Counted from the first letter of the stretch, positions 1 to 13,548 are shown. The stretch: 64,000 bases of DNA from Cornus controversa (GCA_026545225.1 CM048846.1:84957270-85021269); one strand, 5' to 3'. Program-made: numbers and translations. Notes: a model not told the origin generated them from the letters alone.

Positions 1-1507
1 CAAATAAAATCTAAATAACTGGTTCTTCGTGAAATTGACTATTCATTACATTTCATTAAAATATTGAATTCGTTAGAGGAATTCTACTCTTCTGACAAAT
101 TTTTCATATGGTTGCCAAAAAGACAGAATGAAAAGAGATTGAGGAAACCTACAACAGAAGCTCCAGCCATAATTTGTTACTGGGTACCTAGTTTTCGTTT
201 CTAATGCTTTGTCGGTGATCAGATGGAGCAATGAGCATGAAGTAATTATAAATCGGCTTCCAAACTGGAAATTAAAAAAATAAGTGCAAACACCCACACA
301 CGTGCACATATATATATAAGAAAGAGAAGGATAAGAAATACAGGTTCAATCAAAAACGATGCCACATGAAGCCATGTTGTATTGTCAGGATCTTGTAAAT
401 CAACAACTCCTAAAAGGTCACAGGTCCAGTGAAATATTAAGGAAATGGAGAAGAAACTCACAATAACCTGAGCATGGTCATGTCACCATATTTTGATGTG
501 GCATTTCAGCCATAAATATGATTTGCCACTTATCGCAAACAATGGTATTAAATGAATTCGTTTGATTATTGCATTAAAAGATCCATAAATTCAGAGCTTA
601 TAGAAAAAGGCGAGAAAGCAGATCTTTATTTAACCTAACTTGTATTCCAATATATTTTCAGAGCATTTTTTGTGGATCTTCATTTTTCCCCCTCTGGATT
701 TGTCAAAATTGCATTTTTCATATTTGATTATTGTGCTAAAAGATTCTACATTAGGAGCTTCTGGAAAAAAGGTGAGAAAGAGATCTTTAATTTAACCTAA
801 ATTGTTACCAATATTTTTCAGAATACTGTTTGTGGGTCTTTTTTTTTTTTTGCCCTCAGGTATTCTGTAATCAGACTCATCAGCGACAATTCTGGATCTT
901 ATATACCTAAAATTTTTCTTCAGATCAACTGGCAAATAAGAAATTATAGAAGTAGATTTATCAATATTTTGACAGGTTAAAAAAACCTGATGCATCAAGT
1001 TTGTACTATTAAAGAAAGACCTGATGTATTAAATGAAACCTAATTGTTAATAGTTTTCATTTTTCTGAACAAAGATACCCACTTTTCTAATGCCCCCATC
1101 TAAAACATATGCCTGCTATTGCCAAACGGAGAAGCTGCAGAAACCCAATATGACATTAGAAGAGTAGACTGGCCAATGTATGGACTCTCTCCTTATAAAG
1201 GAGAGGCTGATAGATGGGTCTGACAGAATGAATGCAAATAGAGATTGTAAAGAAAAATTGGTTCCTTGCATCCAAAGGGATTAGTCTGGACTCAACAGAC
1301 TGGGGACTTCCTAGTGTTACCAGATTAAAAAGTGTGCAGAAAAACCGTATCATTTTCTAATGGGAAAGAGAAAAACACCACCTGATGCAGAGATATCAGA
1401 AAGACTTTTAATATGGAAAATAACTGCATATTACAATAAATAACATGAATAGGGAGGGGAGAAAACACAAAAGGCATTGCCATAATCGGTTTACAACAAT
1501 TCCATAC
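1..1507. other. Intron of the Rossmann-protein gene, no recognisable exon
   Basis: This stretch follows the exon-5 donor of the minus-strand Rossmann-protein gene. I looked on the minus strand for the expected next exon (family motif HDYNLP followed by GYFTGKR) and did not find it. The stretch is therefore most simply an intron, and the remaining exons lie beyond the left edge. It is AT-rich with T runs. A short motif recurs near 600-690 and 750-840 (AAAGATCTTTATTTAACCTAA and neighbours), which suggests an old local duplication. Confidence 0.5.
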
Positions 1508-4500
1508 CAAAATCTTTTGCAGCACCAACTGCCACAACATTAGCCTCGCCATTAATTCTTTGCATCTGTTCCTCACTACCAAACCCTCCAAGGGTTGAAA
1601 CCACAGCAGTAGCCCCAACAAGTACTTCATCCCAGTTTGCGTAGAAAACATCTCCTGTGAGATATGAAGATGGTTCAGACAATTTGAATCTGTGGATTAA
1701 ACATTTGGTTTGAACTAGACAAGTCATAATCCATATTAATATATTAGTATGCAAAGTAACACATGCATATGACATGTGCAGAACAAATTCCCAAGAAGCC
1801 AGGCTAATATGGTCTATGGCCACAATTATACCTTAGCTTGAGTTTATAGTCCTACATCTGACCCAGTGCAGGAGTAACACAGGTTGCCGACCAATATGTG
1901 ATCAGCTGATTTGATCATAAGTAATCCAGTCAAGCATTTATAGTGATCTTACCTTGGAAGCTTACGTCAAGGTGCTTTATTGCGTTATAGTCATCCATCC
2001 ACATAATTCTACTCCAACCATTTATTATAATGCTGATCAATTACATTAGCATGTTGTTTATATATGAGGGAATTCTAACTCTTCCAAGTTCCAACCTAAA
2101 ACCTAAACATGATATATCCAAAAAAAATCCCATTAGGACCTAATTATTTCAATAAAACCAGCAACCATTACATGACAGTTAAATGATCTAATGAAAAACA
2201 AGTTGGGAACACCTTCACCCTTGTTTGAATTTGCACTTAGTTAAAAGCCAAATCATTAATTTAAGGTCATTTTGTTACTTCTATTTTTCAAATCAACCAA
2301 TACCACATCTAACCCGTTCAACATAAAAAAGAATTTGTGTCTCAAAACTCTAAATTGTCAGGCAGGCATGACAATTCCAAATTCTGCTAAACTACCTGAT
2401 TTGTCCAACTTAACTATGAAAAATAGAATAATAATGTAGTTATAAAAACAATACATAAAAATTTAGATTGAAATATATTAATTTTATATAAATTGTAGTT
2501 CACGCCCCACGAAACAGGTAATGTTAAGGTTGTCAACCAGTTGATCGGTTTATCAGGGTATGGGCCCCTATGAGAAGAAACTTAAACAATATGTTTTGTA
2601 TCTTTGCTCAGGTATCCATAAGGAAAGACGAGCAGAGGGATTGAGGATGACATATCAGAACTATGTGCTATTGTGCTTAGAGTAAAAATATGATGTGTTG
2701 TTGTTACATGCTTATTATCATTGTTGTTGTTGTTGGCTGTCACATTCAATCAAGACTGTAGAGAAAATTCTACAACAACATTACAAAAAGTTGTGTTTAA
2801 GAAATAAAGAGGAGACATCAAAAAACAATGTGCAGCGACAATGAGGATGCTGCAATAAATAAGTCAGAAGTACTTTTAAAAGGCAGCCATTCAAGATATT
2901 ATGGCAATAGCCTTACAAGTGAATAAAGGCTGCTCATGGAGAGTGTTTTTATGTGCAAAAATAACCAACGCGTCCATACACGTCTGATATGCTAAAAAGA
3001 ACAAAGATCTAGATTACAGTCAAAAATAAAAGCGACAAAACTAATGAGCAGTGATTTGGACTTTTGTGTTATGACTTTAGAACCTGCTATGAATTTTTTA
3101 CACCATCTTGCTCTTTCCGGAATCATATTTGGGTTAATCATTTCATGTCAATTTGGTCTTTCTCTCACCTCAGTATCAACCATGTCTCTTTTTCATCAGT
3201 GCAGTTATATAGGTTGCGGTTGCACGTGGTTAAACCATTTTGACTTTTTTTCCCATTTAGACTACAACTAATGCTACTTACAGATAAGTTGTATCCAATT
3301 TTTTGCTCTTGTCTGGAAACACATCCAGATCAGCAATTGTTTTCAGCCATGCCATTTTACGACATGCTTCTCAGGGCTGAACAATCTTATCCTAAAGCTT
3401 GTCTAACGTTATATTTGTTTCATCTGCTTTCCTGTTCTAAAAATAGGTAAAAATACATTGCATTTGTTTTATTCATCCTACTTTATTCGTATGTTACATC
3501 TTCTCCAGCCTCTCCTCCCTTATATGCAACCAAGCGTATATAACAATTAACAAGAATGGTCCTACTTAGTATCTCTTGTCGTCTTCTCTGCTTCCTCAGT
3601 TTTTATTTACTTTTGTATAGATATATTGCTTCTTCGATTTTTTTCTTCTTTTTTTAAGATTATAATTTACATATCCAGTTTTTAGTCACACTAATTCGAA
3701 ACACTCATTAGTTTAAAAGCTCGTGTCTGTTCTTTAACTTCATATTCACCCCTGATTGATTTAGTTGATTAAAATATCTGGAACCAAATTCTAAAAATAT
3801 TTCCAGATATATTAACAAGTAAACAAATTTATTAATCAACCATTTCAGCATGAACTTCAGGATTAGCACTTTTAATTGCATTACTTTATTAAATTATGAC
3901 ACCAATAACCTATCAGAGGTAGATATAGAGATAAACGCACCTGTCATCCAAGTAACCTGATCTACCCATGAACTTGAGTAAGAAGGACGCCCAGACCTGT
4001 GACCATTGAGTAGAGGTTCAAATTCCGAAACTTGATACCATAAAAGAGAAGAATGGCAATGAAACGCTGATTAATTTCTTCAACACAGTGATTGCAGCAC
4101 TTTTGCATGAGATATAGCACAAGAAGGACATATTGAAAATAATCATTATTCATGGATGCATGGTGATTCAGATAAAACATTCTCAGACCTGCTCAGGCTT
4201 ATGACCTCTATACCCTTGGATGCTGCAGCCTTGCATATTGCAGAACCCACAAAACCACTGCCTCCTAAGACAACAACCTACTAAGAAATGTTTAGAGGGT
4301 AAATTTGCTAGATGTAGCTAAATTGCATATGTTATTTGACTATACAGAATAAAGAAAGATTTAAGTCCACAGTTCAAACCCGCTCAGTCTTAACATCAGC
4401 CACAACATCAATTGTAGCAGAGTTAGTAACCTCCTTCACACTCGCGTCTGCATAACTGCACTTGACACCAAACCTGCACAAGCTACAACCAAAGTGGAAA

Positions 4501-6463
4501 AATGTCAAATTATGATCTTTACTTCCAGATCATTTTAAATACAACTTGAGAAAATAACACACAGTCAAAGAAAAAATAATTAAAAGAGTATTGCCGGTTC
4601 AGACTAGTTGCCTTGACTCATAATCTACAAATAGAAGTTGTAAGTTTAGCAACATAGAGAATTCAGTCATCCTTGATTAACGTGATTCATTGAATTGAGT
4701 TATACCAATTTCATAAATATGAATAAAACTAGACATGCCACAGAGTCCTCACTATATAACTTTATTTTCTTTAGCAAAAATGAAAACTGAGAGAGAGGGA
4801 GGGAGGGAGGAGTTAAGTGACAGTCAATACATCAAAATGGCTGTATTGAAATGACAAAAAATGAAAGAAAGTTACTTTCTCAAGTATTGCATAGAATTAG
4901 ATAAATGAGTCATGCTTTGTCCTTTTAAGTAAAAAGAAAATCACATATGATTCACAAAAAACAATTTCCATCATTTCAAGAGGTTATGAAATTAATTTTT
5001 ATTGAATTGTCTACGTTCTTGTTCTATAGACTCCATAGAGATGGAAGAAAAGCTTATCATCCATGAAATCATTTGCTGGATAGCTTTCTTGCATTACCAG
5101 AAGCAGCCAATAAGCATATGCCTTTCTACAATCCTCGAGGGAATTCCTCCAACCCTGTTCTTTCCCCGAATTATTTAATACAGTCATGCTTGGTATTAAA
5201 AGTTAGAATCGTTTCAAATCTTTATTTTATATAAAAACCAAAAGTACAGTAATTGGTACCATCACAACAGCTTAGTGACCAAAATTGGATTGGGATCAAC
5301 TCTTGGTCCTCTTCTGGCCTCATGGGTTTAGGTAGTTAGGTGTTGGCATGCCTGGTCAACTCTTAGGTCAGGAGTTCAATGATTGGTAGATAGAGAAGAG
5401 AAAAAATTGGATTGGGATTCTTTATAGCTGAGCCTCTGTTTGCCACCACTTGGAGCACCCAGCATTGTTGAAAACAATATTAGTAATTGGTACAATCACA
5501 ACAGATTAGTGACCAAAATTGGATTGATATTCAACTCTTACGGGTCCTCATCTGGCCTCATTGGCTTAGGTGTTGGCTTGCCTGATCAACTCTTATGTTA
5601 GGAGTTCAAGGATTGGTAGAGAGAGAAGAAAGATAATTGGATTGGGATTCGTTATAGCTGAGCCTCTATTTGCCACCACTTGGAGCAACCGGCATTGTTG
5701 AAAACAGTACTCCATTAGACAATGGCCTTTGGCCAATAACTGTAACCCCCCTGTCCTTTTCTCCTTCTGCCTCTCCATATTAAATCCAACAGTGTGAGCT
5801 ACAGAAAGGGAGGTTGACCTCCTTTATTCGTAAATCTCTCAATCGCATTTCCATCCACTGGGATTTAAACCTGCACCATCCTCTAGGGCAAGAGAAGGAG
5901 AAGGAGATATCACCTGAGCTAGATAGCTGGTGGTTAGAGTATATGATAAAATAAGCACTACAATTGAATTATGCCTGCATGGCATTGTTAAAAAATCTTC
6001 CTCTTTCATTAAATCCTTTACCAACAAATGGAAATTGTTCTTGATTAGTTGAAATATTCATTTATACCGCTGTCAAACCAACCCAATTCGATCAAGTTCA
6101 CTGAGTTCTGATAAAGCAACTTTGCCGCACATAATGTATTCTGCCAGCCATGAAATTGTGCCAACTAATTCAGATTAGGGATATTCAACACATTGAAACA
6201 ACTAACATGAAATATTCAAAATCATATGTCTCGAACTTTTAAATTCACTGAATCGGAATTAAGTCAATTTTATAGCTTCATATATAAAACCCACAAGCCC
6301 AGTCATTTATACATATATATGTCTGTGTGTGTAGAGAGAGAGTGTGTGTGAGATATCGTGCGCCTAATGAGGTCATACTTTCTCGGTGAATCGAATCATT
6401 GGAATTTCTCTCCTCTATTACCACTTATTAACGAAGTGTATAACTAGCACAAAAATTCAAAAA

Positions 6464-6502
<39 letters not shown>

Positions 6503-6791
6503 AATTGCGGACAAATGCATCAAGGCTTCACCATACACAGCAAGTGAAATCAAAACTACACCAAATTCGAAGAAAAACAGCTCTTCAATATCGCAAATCC
6601 AAAAAAACATTTCATGCCAACATTAAGAGACGAAGTGAGTCCTGAGTGATATACAAACATATATATGCATAGAGAGCTAACCGAGTGTTAGAAAACTGCT
6701 GAAAATGCAGGTTTTGACGCGACGGAGACCAGACTCTTCTCAGAGAAGACGATGGTGCGGCTATCGCAGCGAATGACGACAGTGAAGACAT
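1508..6791 (-). CDS. Plastid NAD(P)-binding Rossmann-fold protein (At1g32220-like), 5' part only
   Basis: Five coding exons read on the minus strand: 6791-6682, 4473-4380, 4277-4189, 3996-3941 and 1654-1508, all joined in frame by GT-AG introns. Together they give 165 residues. The protein opens with a Ser/Ala/Arg-rich stretch (MSSLSSFAAIAAPSSSLRR) that looks like a plastid transit peptide. A Rossmann nucleotide-binding loop, VVVLGGSGFVGSAICKAA, follows near residues 69-86, and then RSGRPSYSSSW and the conserved block VLVGATAVVSTLGGFG. This order matches the atypical short-chain dehydrogenase/NmrA-like family of Arabidopsis At1g32220, an uncharacterised plastid (plastoglobule-associated) protein. 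The mitochondrial paralogue type (At5g10730) is less likely because the motif FGVKCSYADA follows the transit region. Substrate and reaction are unknown. The last exon ends in phase 1 after KDFG, so the rest of the protein, about half, lies off the left edge. Intron 1 is 2.2 kb and holds a 234-bp tandem duplication. Confidence 0.85.
5248..5716. repeat. Tandem duplication of a 234-bp unit, two copies
   Basis: The unit beginning AGTAATTGGTACCATCAC at 5248 recurs at 5482 with mismatches and small indels. Both copies share CCAAAATTGGATTG, GCCACCACTTGGAGCA and GCATTGTTGAAAACA at matching offsets. It lies in intron 1 of the Rossmann-protein gene. The divergence between copies indicates an old event. 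No coding content is evident. Confidence 0.85.
6470..6500. repeat. A-run and (TA)n microsatellite
   Basis: An A-run followed by about 11 TA units, close to exon 1 of the Rossmann-protein gene and inside its first intron. Confidence 0.9.
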
Positions 6792-7256
6792 CTGTACGGA
6801 GAAAACGATTCTGCTGAGTCCTGACTCACCTGAGTGATATATGCACACATATGTATGTCTGTGTGTGTATATATGCGGAAGGTGAGATACAGACAAGGGA
6901 TTTTATTATACCACTAGACTCTAGAAGTAATATATTGATTAGTATAACAAGAAAATTATGAAAAGTTATATAATTTTATATTACAGAGAAAAAAAAAAAA
7001 GGACTATATTGTAAATTCATAACATATTTTTAATAAATTAAAAAATTTCGGTATTTTTTATAAAAAAAATCTTATAAAAAGTTTGGTGATTGTGAAAAAT
7101 TATTTTTAAAAAAAATAAAAATTCTTTTCATCCTATCCAAAGTCCAAACTCATAAAGTAAACTCGGGCTAAATTTAGATATAAGAGAATACTTTAAGTCT
7201 TTTAATTGGATTCTAAATATTTATATTTTTTCTTATTTATTGTGGCATTCAAAACA

Positions 7257-7298
<42 letters not shown>

Positions 7299-7567
7299 AA
7301 ATACATCGTTTCAAATTACATGATTTAAATCACTATTGCTATTTCTCATAGATTGGAATACAATTGCATACAAATTACAACTCTTGATAACGAATATAAA
7401 TATAAAATCAAACTGGAAGCCCAATTCATATTTTTCATAAATTCTAAGAATGACAATGAAAAATATGATTAAAGGTATTTGAAATTATCTCATGAACATA
7501 TAACAAAAAAAAAAATGTACTTGAAAAAATAACAAAGAAATTTTGATTTAAAAGTATAAGAGTATCT

Positions 7568-8367
7568 AGGCCAAATTACTCTGACCTCCTCCGAGGTTTG
7601 CCTTTATTACCCACAAATTAAACTTTTTAAAAAAATTCAATCAACCTCCCTTGAGATTTTATTGACTTAACTCAGACCACTCATACTATTAATTCATAAA
7701 TTGAAATTCCAAAATTATTTTTCCTATAATAAACATTACTCCTTTTGCATAATTTATTAATTGAATGATATATTTTAAGATAGTATTTTAATATCTTAAG
7801 ATTTGTGAAATCATTGAATTACATACATTAAATTCTTTTTATACCAATAAATGAATTAAAAATAAATTAAAAAATTAGAAAAATTAAGATGACAAAAAAG
7901 AAAAGCAATTTGTTATCTATTATATGTTCTCAAGTGTTAATAATCATCATTTCTACTATAGAAAAAAATAAAATAATATTTTTGTGTCAATGGTGGGATG
8001 AGGGGTTTCGGTGCCAACAGTGAGAGGAAGAGGTGTTGTCGGTGGTGGAAGAGATGGTGGTGTCGGTGACGACTGAGAGAGTTAGGAGTTGTACATGTAT
8101 ATATGTAATAATAATTATATATATATGAAAGTTATATGTATATATTTAAATATGTGGTTAGTTTTAATTAAATATTAATAAATTGTGCAAAATGAGTAAT
8201 GTTCATTATAGGAAAGGTAATGTTGAAATTTCAATTTATGAATTAATAGTATGGGTGGTCAGAGTTAAGTCAATGAAACATTAAACGAGGTTGACTGAAT
8301 TTTTTTTAAAAGTTTAATTTATTGATAATAAAGACAAACTTTAAAGAACGTCAAAGTAATTTGCCCT
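7568..8367. mobile_element. Non-autonomous element with long terminal inverted repeats
   Basis: The left arm starts GGCCAAATTACTCTGACCTC at 7569. Its reverse complement, with mismatches, ends the element at about 8366 (GGGCAAATTACTTTGACG when read on the minus strand). The match continues inward for roughly 200 bases on each side: AATTAAAC, CAATAAA-type stretches, then TTGACTTAACTC...CCA on the left against TGGTCAGAGTTAAGTCAA on the right. The centre holds a short GGTGGTG-rich stretch (7985-8075). No coding capacity is visible. Long arms without a transposase suggest a Mutator-like or foldback-type element. I could not find a clear target duplication. Confidence 0.7.
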
Positions 8368-9241
8368 AAAATTTATTATATCCATCATGTATTTGTATGG
8401 GCCACATCAAAAGAATTAAAAAAAGTGTATATTAAGTGAAATAATAAAATAAATTTGACACAATATAATATCAAATTTAGAAGAGTATTTTACAATTTTA
8501 ATTCTGTTAGGTTACTCAAATTGGTCTTAATGGGCGACCTCAAAAGAATTGAAAATTGTTAATTAATAATAAAATGTATATAGCGACAAGTGAGGCTTTA
8601 GGAGAACCCCGCATCGCCTAGGTTGAAGCCGGCCTAAATTTTACAAATCTACAGAATCTTGTGACGTGAATGATATGAAAATTTTAAAAATAATCTTTTA
8701 TTATTATTATTATAAGATTTCAAAATGTTTGATTACATTTATACGTGTAAATTCATTACTAAGGTCATCCGTGTGATGACTCTCCATTTGAATCATCACA
8801 TTTGAATGGGAAGAGAGATATGTTACAACGGATTGATACGACTCTTCAAAATTGTATTCAATTCGTATGGTGCTGAATTGGTTACTTTTATTATTTTTTA
8901 TTATTTTTTCTATATGGATAACAGTATTTTTTGCATAACACGTTCTCAATGAGAGAGAGCGCATGCACATAGATAGATATTAAGAAAAATAAAAAATACA
9001 AACATGAAGGCATGTGGCGAGCTTGGGAAGGAACGTGTGGGGCCCGTCATGTGGTGATCCCCACACAGTTGAATGTGGGCTCACTAAGGGTTCTTGGGGA
9101 GTTTCACACCAAATCCCTAAGATTAATGTGTTAGATTTAAATACATTATACGAGATAACTCTTTTTTGTAATTTTAAATAAATTTTGATGAGACTGAAGA
9201 AGAGGAATCTCATGTCAATCTAAAAATTTATTGTGGTGTAA

Positions 9242-9625
9242 TGTTAGATGAGCTAACTTGTCCCACAATAGATCCGAATGGAAAAAGACTTGGACATATT
9301 AAAGTAGGTATGTAATACTACATAATAGCTTTAGATTTTGAGTTAGAGGGCAATCATCCGACCCGTTACATTTGATATTAGAGTCAAACCCGATCTTTGG
9401 TCTGGTGTCATGCCAAGTGTTCGAGTGTATCCACTTGGGTAGGCAAGGTGACCCGACCGCAACGAGGATATTGTGAGTTCAGGTGAAAGAAATGTTAGAG
9501 GGACTAACTTTTCCCACATTGGATTCAAATGAAAAAAGACTTGGACATATAGGGATGAGTATGCAGTTTTACCTAATATCTTAGACTTTTGGATTAGAGG
9601 ACAAGCGCCCCGACCCGTTACATGT
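9242..9625. repeat. Diverged direct repeat about 249 bp apart
   Basis: ATGTTAGATGAGCTAACTT (9242) and ATGTTAGAGGGACTAACTT (9491) head two related stretches. Both continue through AAAAAGACTTGGACATA and end near CGACCCGTTACAT. The stretch between them contains GACCCGACCGCAACGAGG. It may be a remnant of a repetitive element, perhaps an old LTR, or a local duplication. There are no ORFs and the family is not identified. Confidence 0.6.
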
Positions 9626-10125
9626 AGCAATATTAGATGTGCCAAACATTAATTTGATGATGTGTTTTGGTTTTTTAAGTTTTTTTTTTTTTTTGGCACA
9701 ATTTGTATTTTCTGAAAGCATTTTACTAAATAAGTGTAACTTGTCAAGTAAAATAAGTTGGAAATAAGGGTGAGTTTTAAGTAAGGCGTACTCAAATTTA
9801 TAAGAGTTTAAAATTTAAAAGAAAATGATAGTTAGATAGAATTGTCCGACCTAAACTTTCTCATTCATGGGATGACAATTCTGCCTAAGTAGTATGGTCC
9901 AAGTTTAAATACTAAAATTTAAAGAGTTGATTGTAAATTGAGAAAAAAATTTTAATTCATTTGAATTTTAAGTGTGATGATAAATAGGCTATCTCATGTT
10001 CAAAATTTTACCACATATTAAATTAATGTGAGATTCAAATTACGTTATCACGCACACTCGTATAATTAAATATTATTCTATTATTTAAAATTAATCAATA
10101 AATTGAGTTATCAAAATACACAAAA

Positions 10126-10129
<4 letters not shown>

Positions 10130-10170
<41 letters not shown>
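10130..10170. repeat. (TA)n microsatellite
   Basis: An uninterrupted run of about 20 TA units. Confidence 0.95.
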
Positions 10171-10172
<2 letters not shown>

Positions 10173-11848
10173 TCCCATTGATTGAGAGTGTGTCAAAGAG
10201 ATTAGTTTATAGATTCAAATATGGTTTACCCATTCAAGCCCTTTTAAAAGGAAAATGCTAAACGTCATGAATATAATTCATGAATTAATATCTCAAATTA
10301 GGTGATTGATTATTTGGCAATTTTCTATATTTTAAAAGTAAAGATTTTGAGATAATATAAAAAGGAAAAAGAGAAAAAATAGCAAAACTTATCATTATAG
10401 AATCTAAATCCTAAAATAACTCAATAACAGAGAATTCAAATTAAATTTTATACTCGCATCTTTTTTTGAAAGATCCTTTCTATTAAATTTTCAAATAACT
10501 AATACAAAAAACTACAAATTTTTTTCCATAATTTATTTACCATAAGCTTGGAACTATTTCTCTTGAATTAAAACTCTAATTTTCTCTATCATCTACATGT
10601 GTGAATAATTAAATAAACACATAATATACTTAAAGTTTCTTTTAATTTTATTTTGATTTGGTATTTTCGATCAAAGTTAAATTATAAAGAAAGATCTAGT
10701 AAATATACAGACTAGTGGAGGGAGTGCAAAAGAGAATATATGTATATATAATAAAAAATAAAATTATGAAAAGTGTAATATGTATTAAAATAGAGAATAT
10801 TTATGTCTTTTTCATATTGTCACGTCAGTTTCAATATACAAATTCGATATACATATTCGAGATGTGTACCACTACTTTTTTTATTTATTAATATTATTGT
10901 ATAACACCTTATTTGATAGAGAAATGCTAAATTTCACGATTTTATTTCAGGAATTTTAACTCTAATCTATGTGTCAGGTGATGATACCATTGGGACTCCG
11001 TATATAGGGGGAATTCCACCAATATTAACTCACCATTTAGTTTTATCTCCTAAAATAATGAAAAAGAGAAATTTATTATTGATGGAATTCCTATAAATAT
11101 ATAATTATTACCTGTCACACCATTCATGATAGAAAATCATGAAATAATTTGATGATGTGTGTCATTGCTCTATTTGATATAACCAAAACATATCACGAGG
11201 AAAGAAGCATGCACACAACACAAACATACATGCCATGATAAGTTTAAACAACATTATATGTGTTGGAAAAATATTAACCGAATATGCTATTAAGATCACC
11301 GTGACATCATAGATTATATATTAATATTATTATATTTATATAAGTTATACAATTTTATTATATACATATACCTAACATAGTATTAATAATATTATAACAA
11401 ATTAACATCTTTTAAAACAAGAATAATGGTACAAGTAAATATACTTCTATAATTTATAATAAAATTATGTTAGTATGCATTCCATAGTTTTCAAGAAATT
11501 TCTATGTAACAACCTAAAACTATCTCTAACACACGTGTAACACCGAAATTACATGTTATATATAAACTCATGAAAATCATCTCATGACACTATATAACCT
11601 ATCATATGACTTTTCGATTTTTTTGAATAGGTATGGGATATGTTGTTTAAAGTGTTTGTTCACTACAAATGAACACTTTGCCACAAATTTTATATCCCAA
11701 CTTTAATATAAGTCATGCAATGTAATATTGTATCGCACATCTTCGAAAAAATAAGTTACGCATGATTTTGCTAAACACATAAATGTTTTATTTATAGGAA
11801 TAATACATACACATGTCTACAATGGCCGTGACAAAAGGTTGGGATTTA

Positions 11849-12287
11849 TAGGGGTGCACACGGTTTGATTCCTTACAATTCTTGGTAGAACCGAAATCAG
11901 AACCGTTCCCAACAGTTTTTTAATTTAGAACCGGCACTAGAACTGTTGAGTTCCATTTGGTTCCCAACGATTCTTTGTCAAATTTTTATTTTTTATTTAA
12001 AACAAAAAATATTGGTAAGATACACACTCATACTTGTGCACCCCTAATTATAACAATAGATTAGAAGCTACTAATATTTTTTTATATATATTTTATATTA
12101 TATAAATATATAAAACATTAGAACTTAGAAGCTATTAGTATTTTATCTATATATTATATATTTTATACCTTATATATTAATAGAACACTAGAATTTACAA
12201 TGTACTAGTATTTATATATTATATATTTTATACTTTATATATATATTTATATAGAATACTAGAATTTATAAGTTATTATTATTTATT

Positions 12288-12321
<34 letters not shown>

Positions 12322-12418
12322 TTTCTAACGATTTTGGTTTCTTGACTTGAAATCGGAACCGCAGTGAACGGTTCGGTTTGGTTCAGTTACGGTTCTACCA
12401 GTTTTTTGTGCACCCCTA
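11849..12418. mobile_element. hAT-like MITE, copy 1 (TAGGGGTGCACA termini)
   Basis: The element starts TAGGGGTGCACACGGTTTG and ends TTTGTGCACCCCTA, which are inverted copies of each other. Just inside each end are GGTTCGGTT-type motifs and their complements. The middle is AT-rich with repeated TAGAAGCTATTAGTATTTAT-like units. Flanking 8-mers gggattta and gtgatttc agree at 6 of 8 positions, consistent with a decayed 8-bp hAT target duplication. A second copy lies at 54224-54835. No transposase is present. Confidence 0.8.
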
Positions 12419-13329
12419 GTGATTTCAGAGTGAGCTAACTCAAAAAATAGGTTCTCACTTCAAATTTTAATTTATTATTCTTTTTTTTAAAATAAAAAAT
12501 AAATTGGCTTTTGCATGTATATCTTTATTATACATTCTATGTAATTTTCGAGAATATATTCGGTGCGCCCGATACACCGTGGGATTTCTATCCTTTACTA
12601 TTGTTAATCTTTTAAAATCGATTCAGGTATACACACTCTTGGTTTACTATGTTGAAATTAAGGGTAGCACTGATTATTACCCTTCTTTAAAGCTTCTTCA
12701 ATTTTACTGTTCTGATTTGGGCTTATTTCTCTTTGATTACACTTTGCACAGTCACACACTAATTTGTTCTTTACATCTGAGTATGCTCACATTTGCTGTC
12801 AAATAATTTCTAAACCTACAACAATTGGTACTGTGTGATCTCTAAGGTTTCTATTGACTTGAAAATACTCTTTAAACTATTTTTATTGGCTGCTGAGTTT
12901 ATATGGTGCATATATAAAGTTCATCATCTGTTTTAATCATTTTACTGCTGAAAAAAAAAAATTACATGTGCACTTTCATAAACCTCTAGGAATGTCTTAA
13001 GATGCCATTATTAGTCTAGGCAAGTTTATGTTGCATATTTGAGCTGTCTGAACTGAGCTAACCTTGTGTAAACTGTTACATCAATATTTGACTATGTGGA
13101 CCTCATTTTTTATCCAAATTGAACTGTTAAGAAGCTTAAATCTCTGAATTTTTTACTAGAGGTCTGTAGGGTTCCAAATCAGGTTGAGCAAGTTTTGATT
13201 TACCTTTTAAATGTGCTCAAACCCAAGTATTTTCAAGAGGTAGCCTGCAATTATTTTTGGCACTTCATAGCTACTGCTGTAGCATAATTTTTCTATTAAC
13301 AGACCACTTTAGCCGCTGTTAACTCAATA

Positions 13330-13548
13330 TTTATTCATAAACTCCATTTTGTAGTCGTTGGCACAACATGTGCTTCTTTTCTCGTCATATATTTTAGTTA
13401 TACGAGACTTATCGCGCGTGTTGTATCCTTAAAGGTGTGATACGTTTAGTGCGCCGTGCGCGAGTCACGCTTAATATTTATTCCTAATTTTCATTTTGTG
13501 GTCGTTGGCACAATGTGTGCTTCTTTTCTTAGTCATATGTTTTAGTTA
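13330..13548. repeat. Direct repeat of about 70 bp, 147 bp apart
   Basis: TTTATTCATAAACTCC...CATTTTGTAGTCGTTGGCACAA near 13330 recurs near 13477 as TTTATTCCTAATTTTCATTTTGTGGTCG and continues TGTGCTTCTTTTCT and TTTTAGTTA. The spacer is CpG-rich for this window (TATCGCGCGTGTTG, GTGCGCCGTGCGCGAG). It lies about 300 bases upstream of the tRNA gene. Origin unknown. Confidence 0.7.

Noticed and set aside
1-1507. Hidden exon 6 of the Rossmann-protein gene
   Set aside because: No sequence encoding HDYNLP or GYFTGKR-like motifs found on the minus strand.
10913-11175. Inverted pair GAGAAATGCTAAATTTCACG / TGTGTGTCATTGCTCTATTTG as a MITE
   Set aside because: Matches are short and interrupted, and no target duplication was found.
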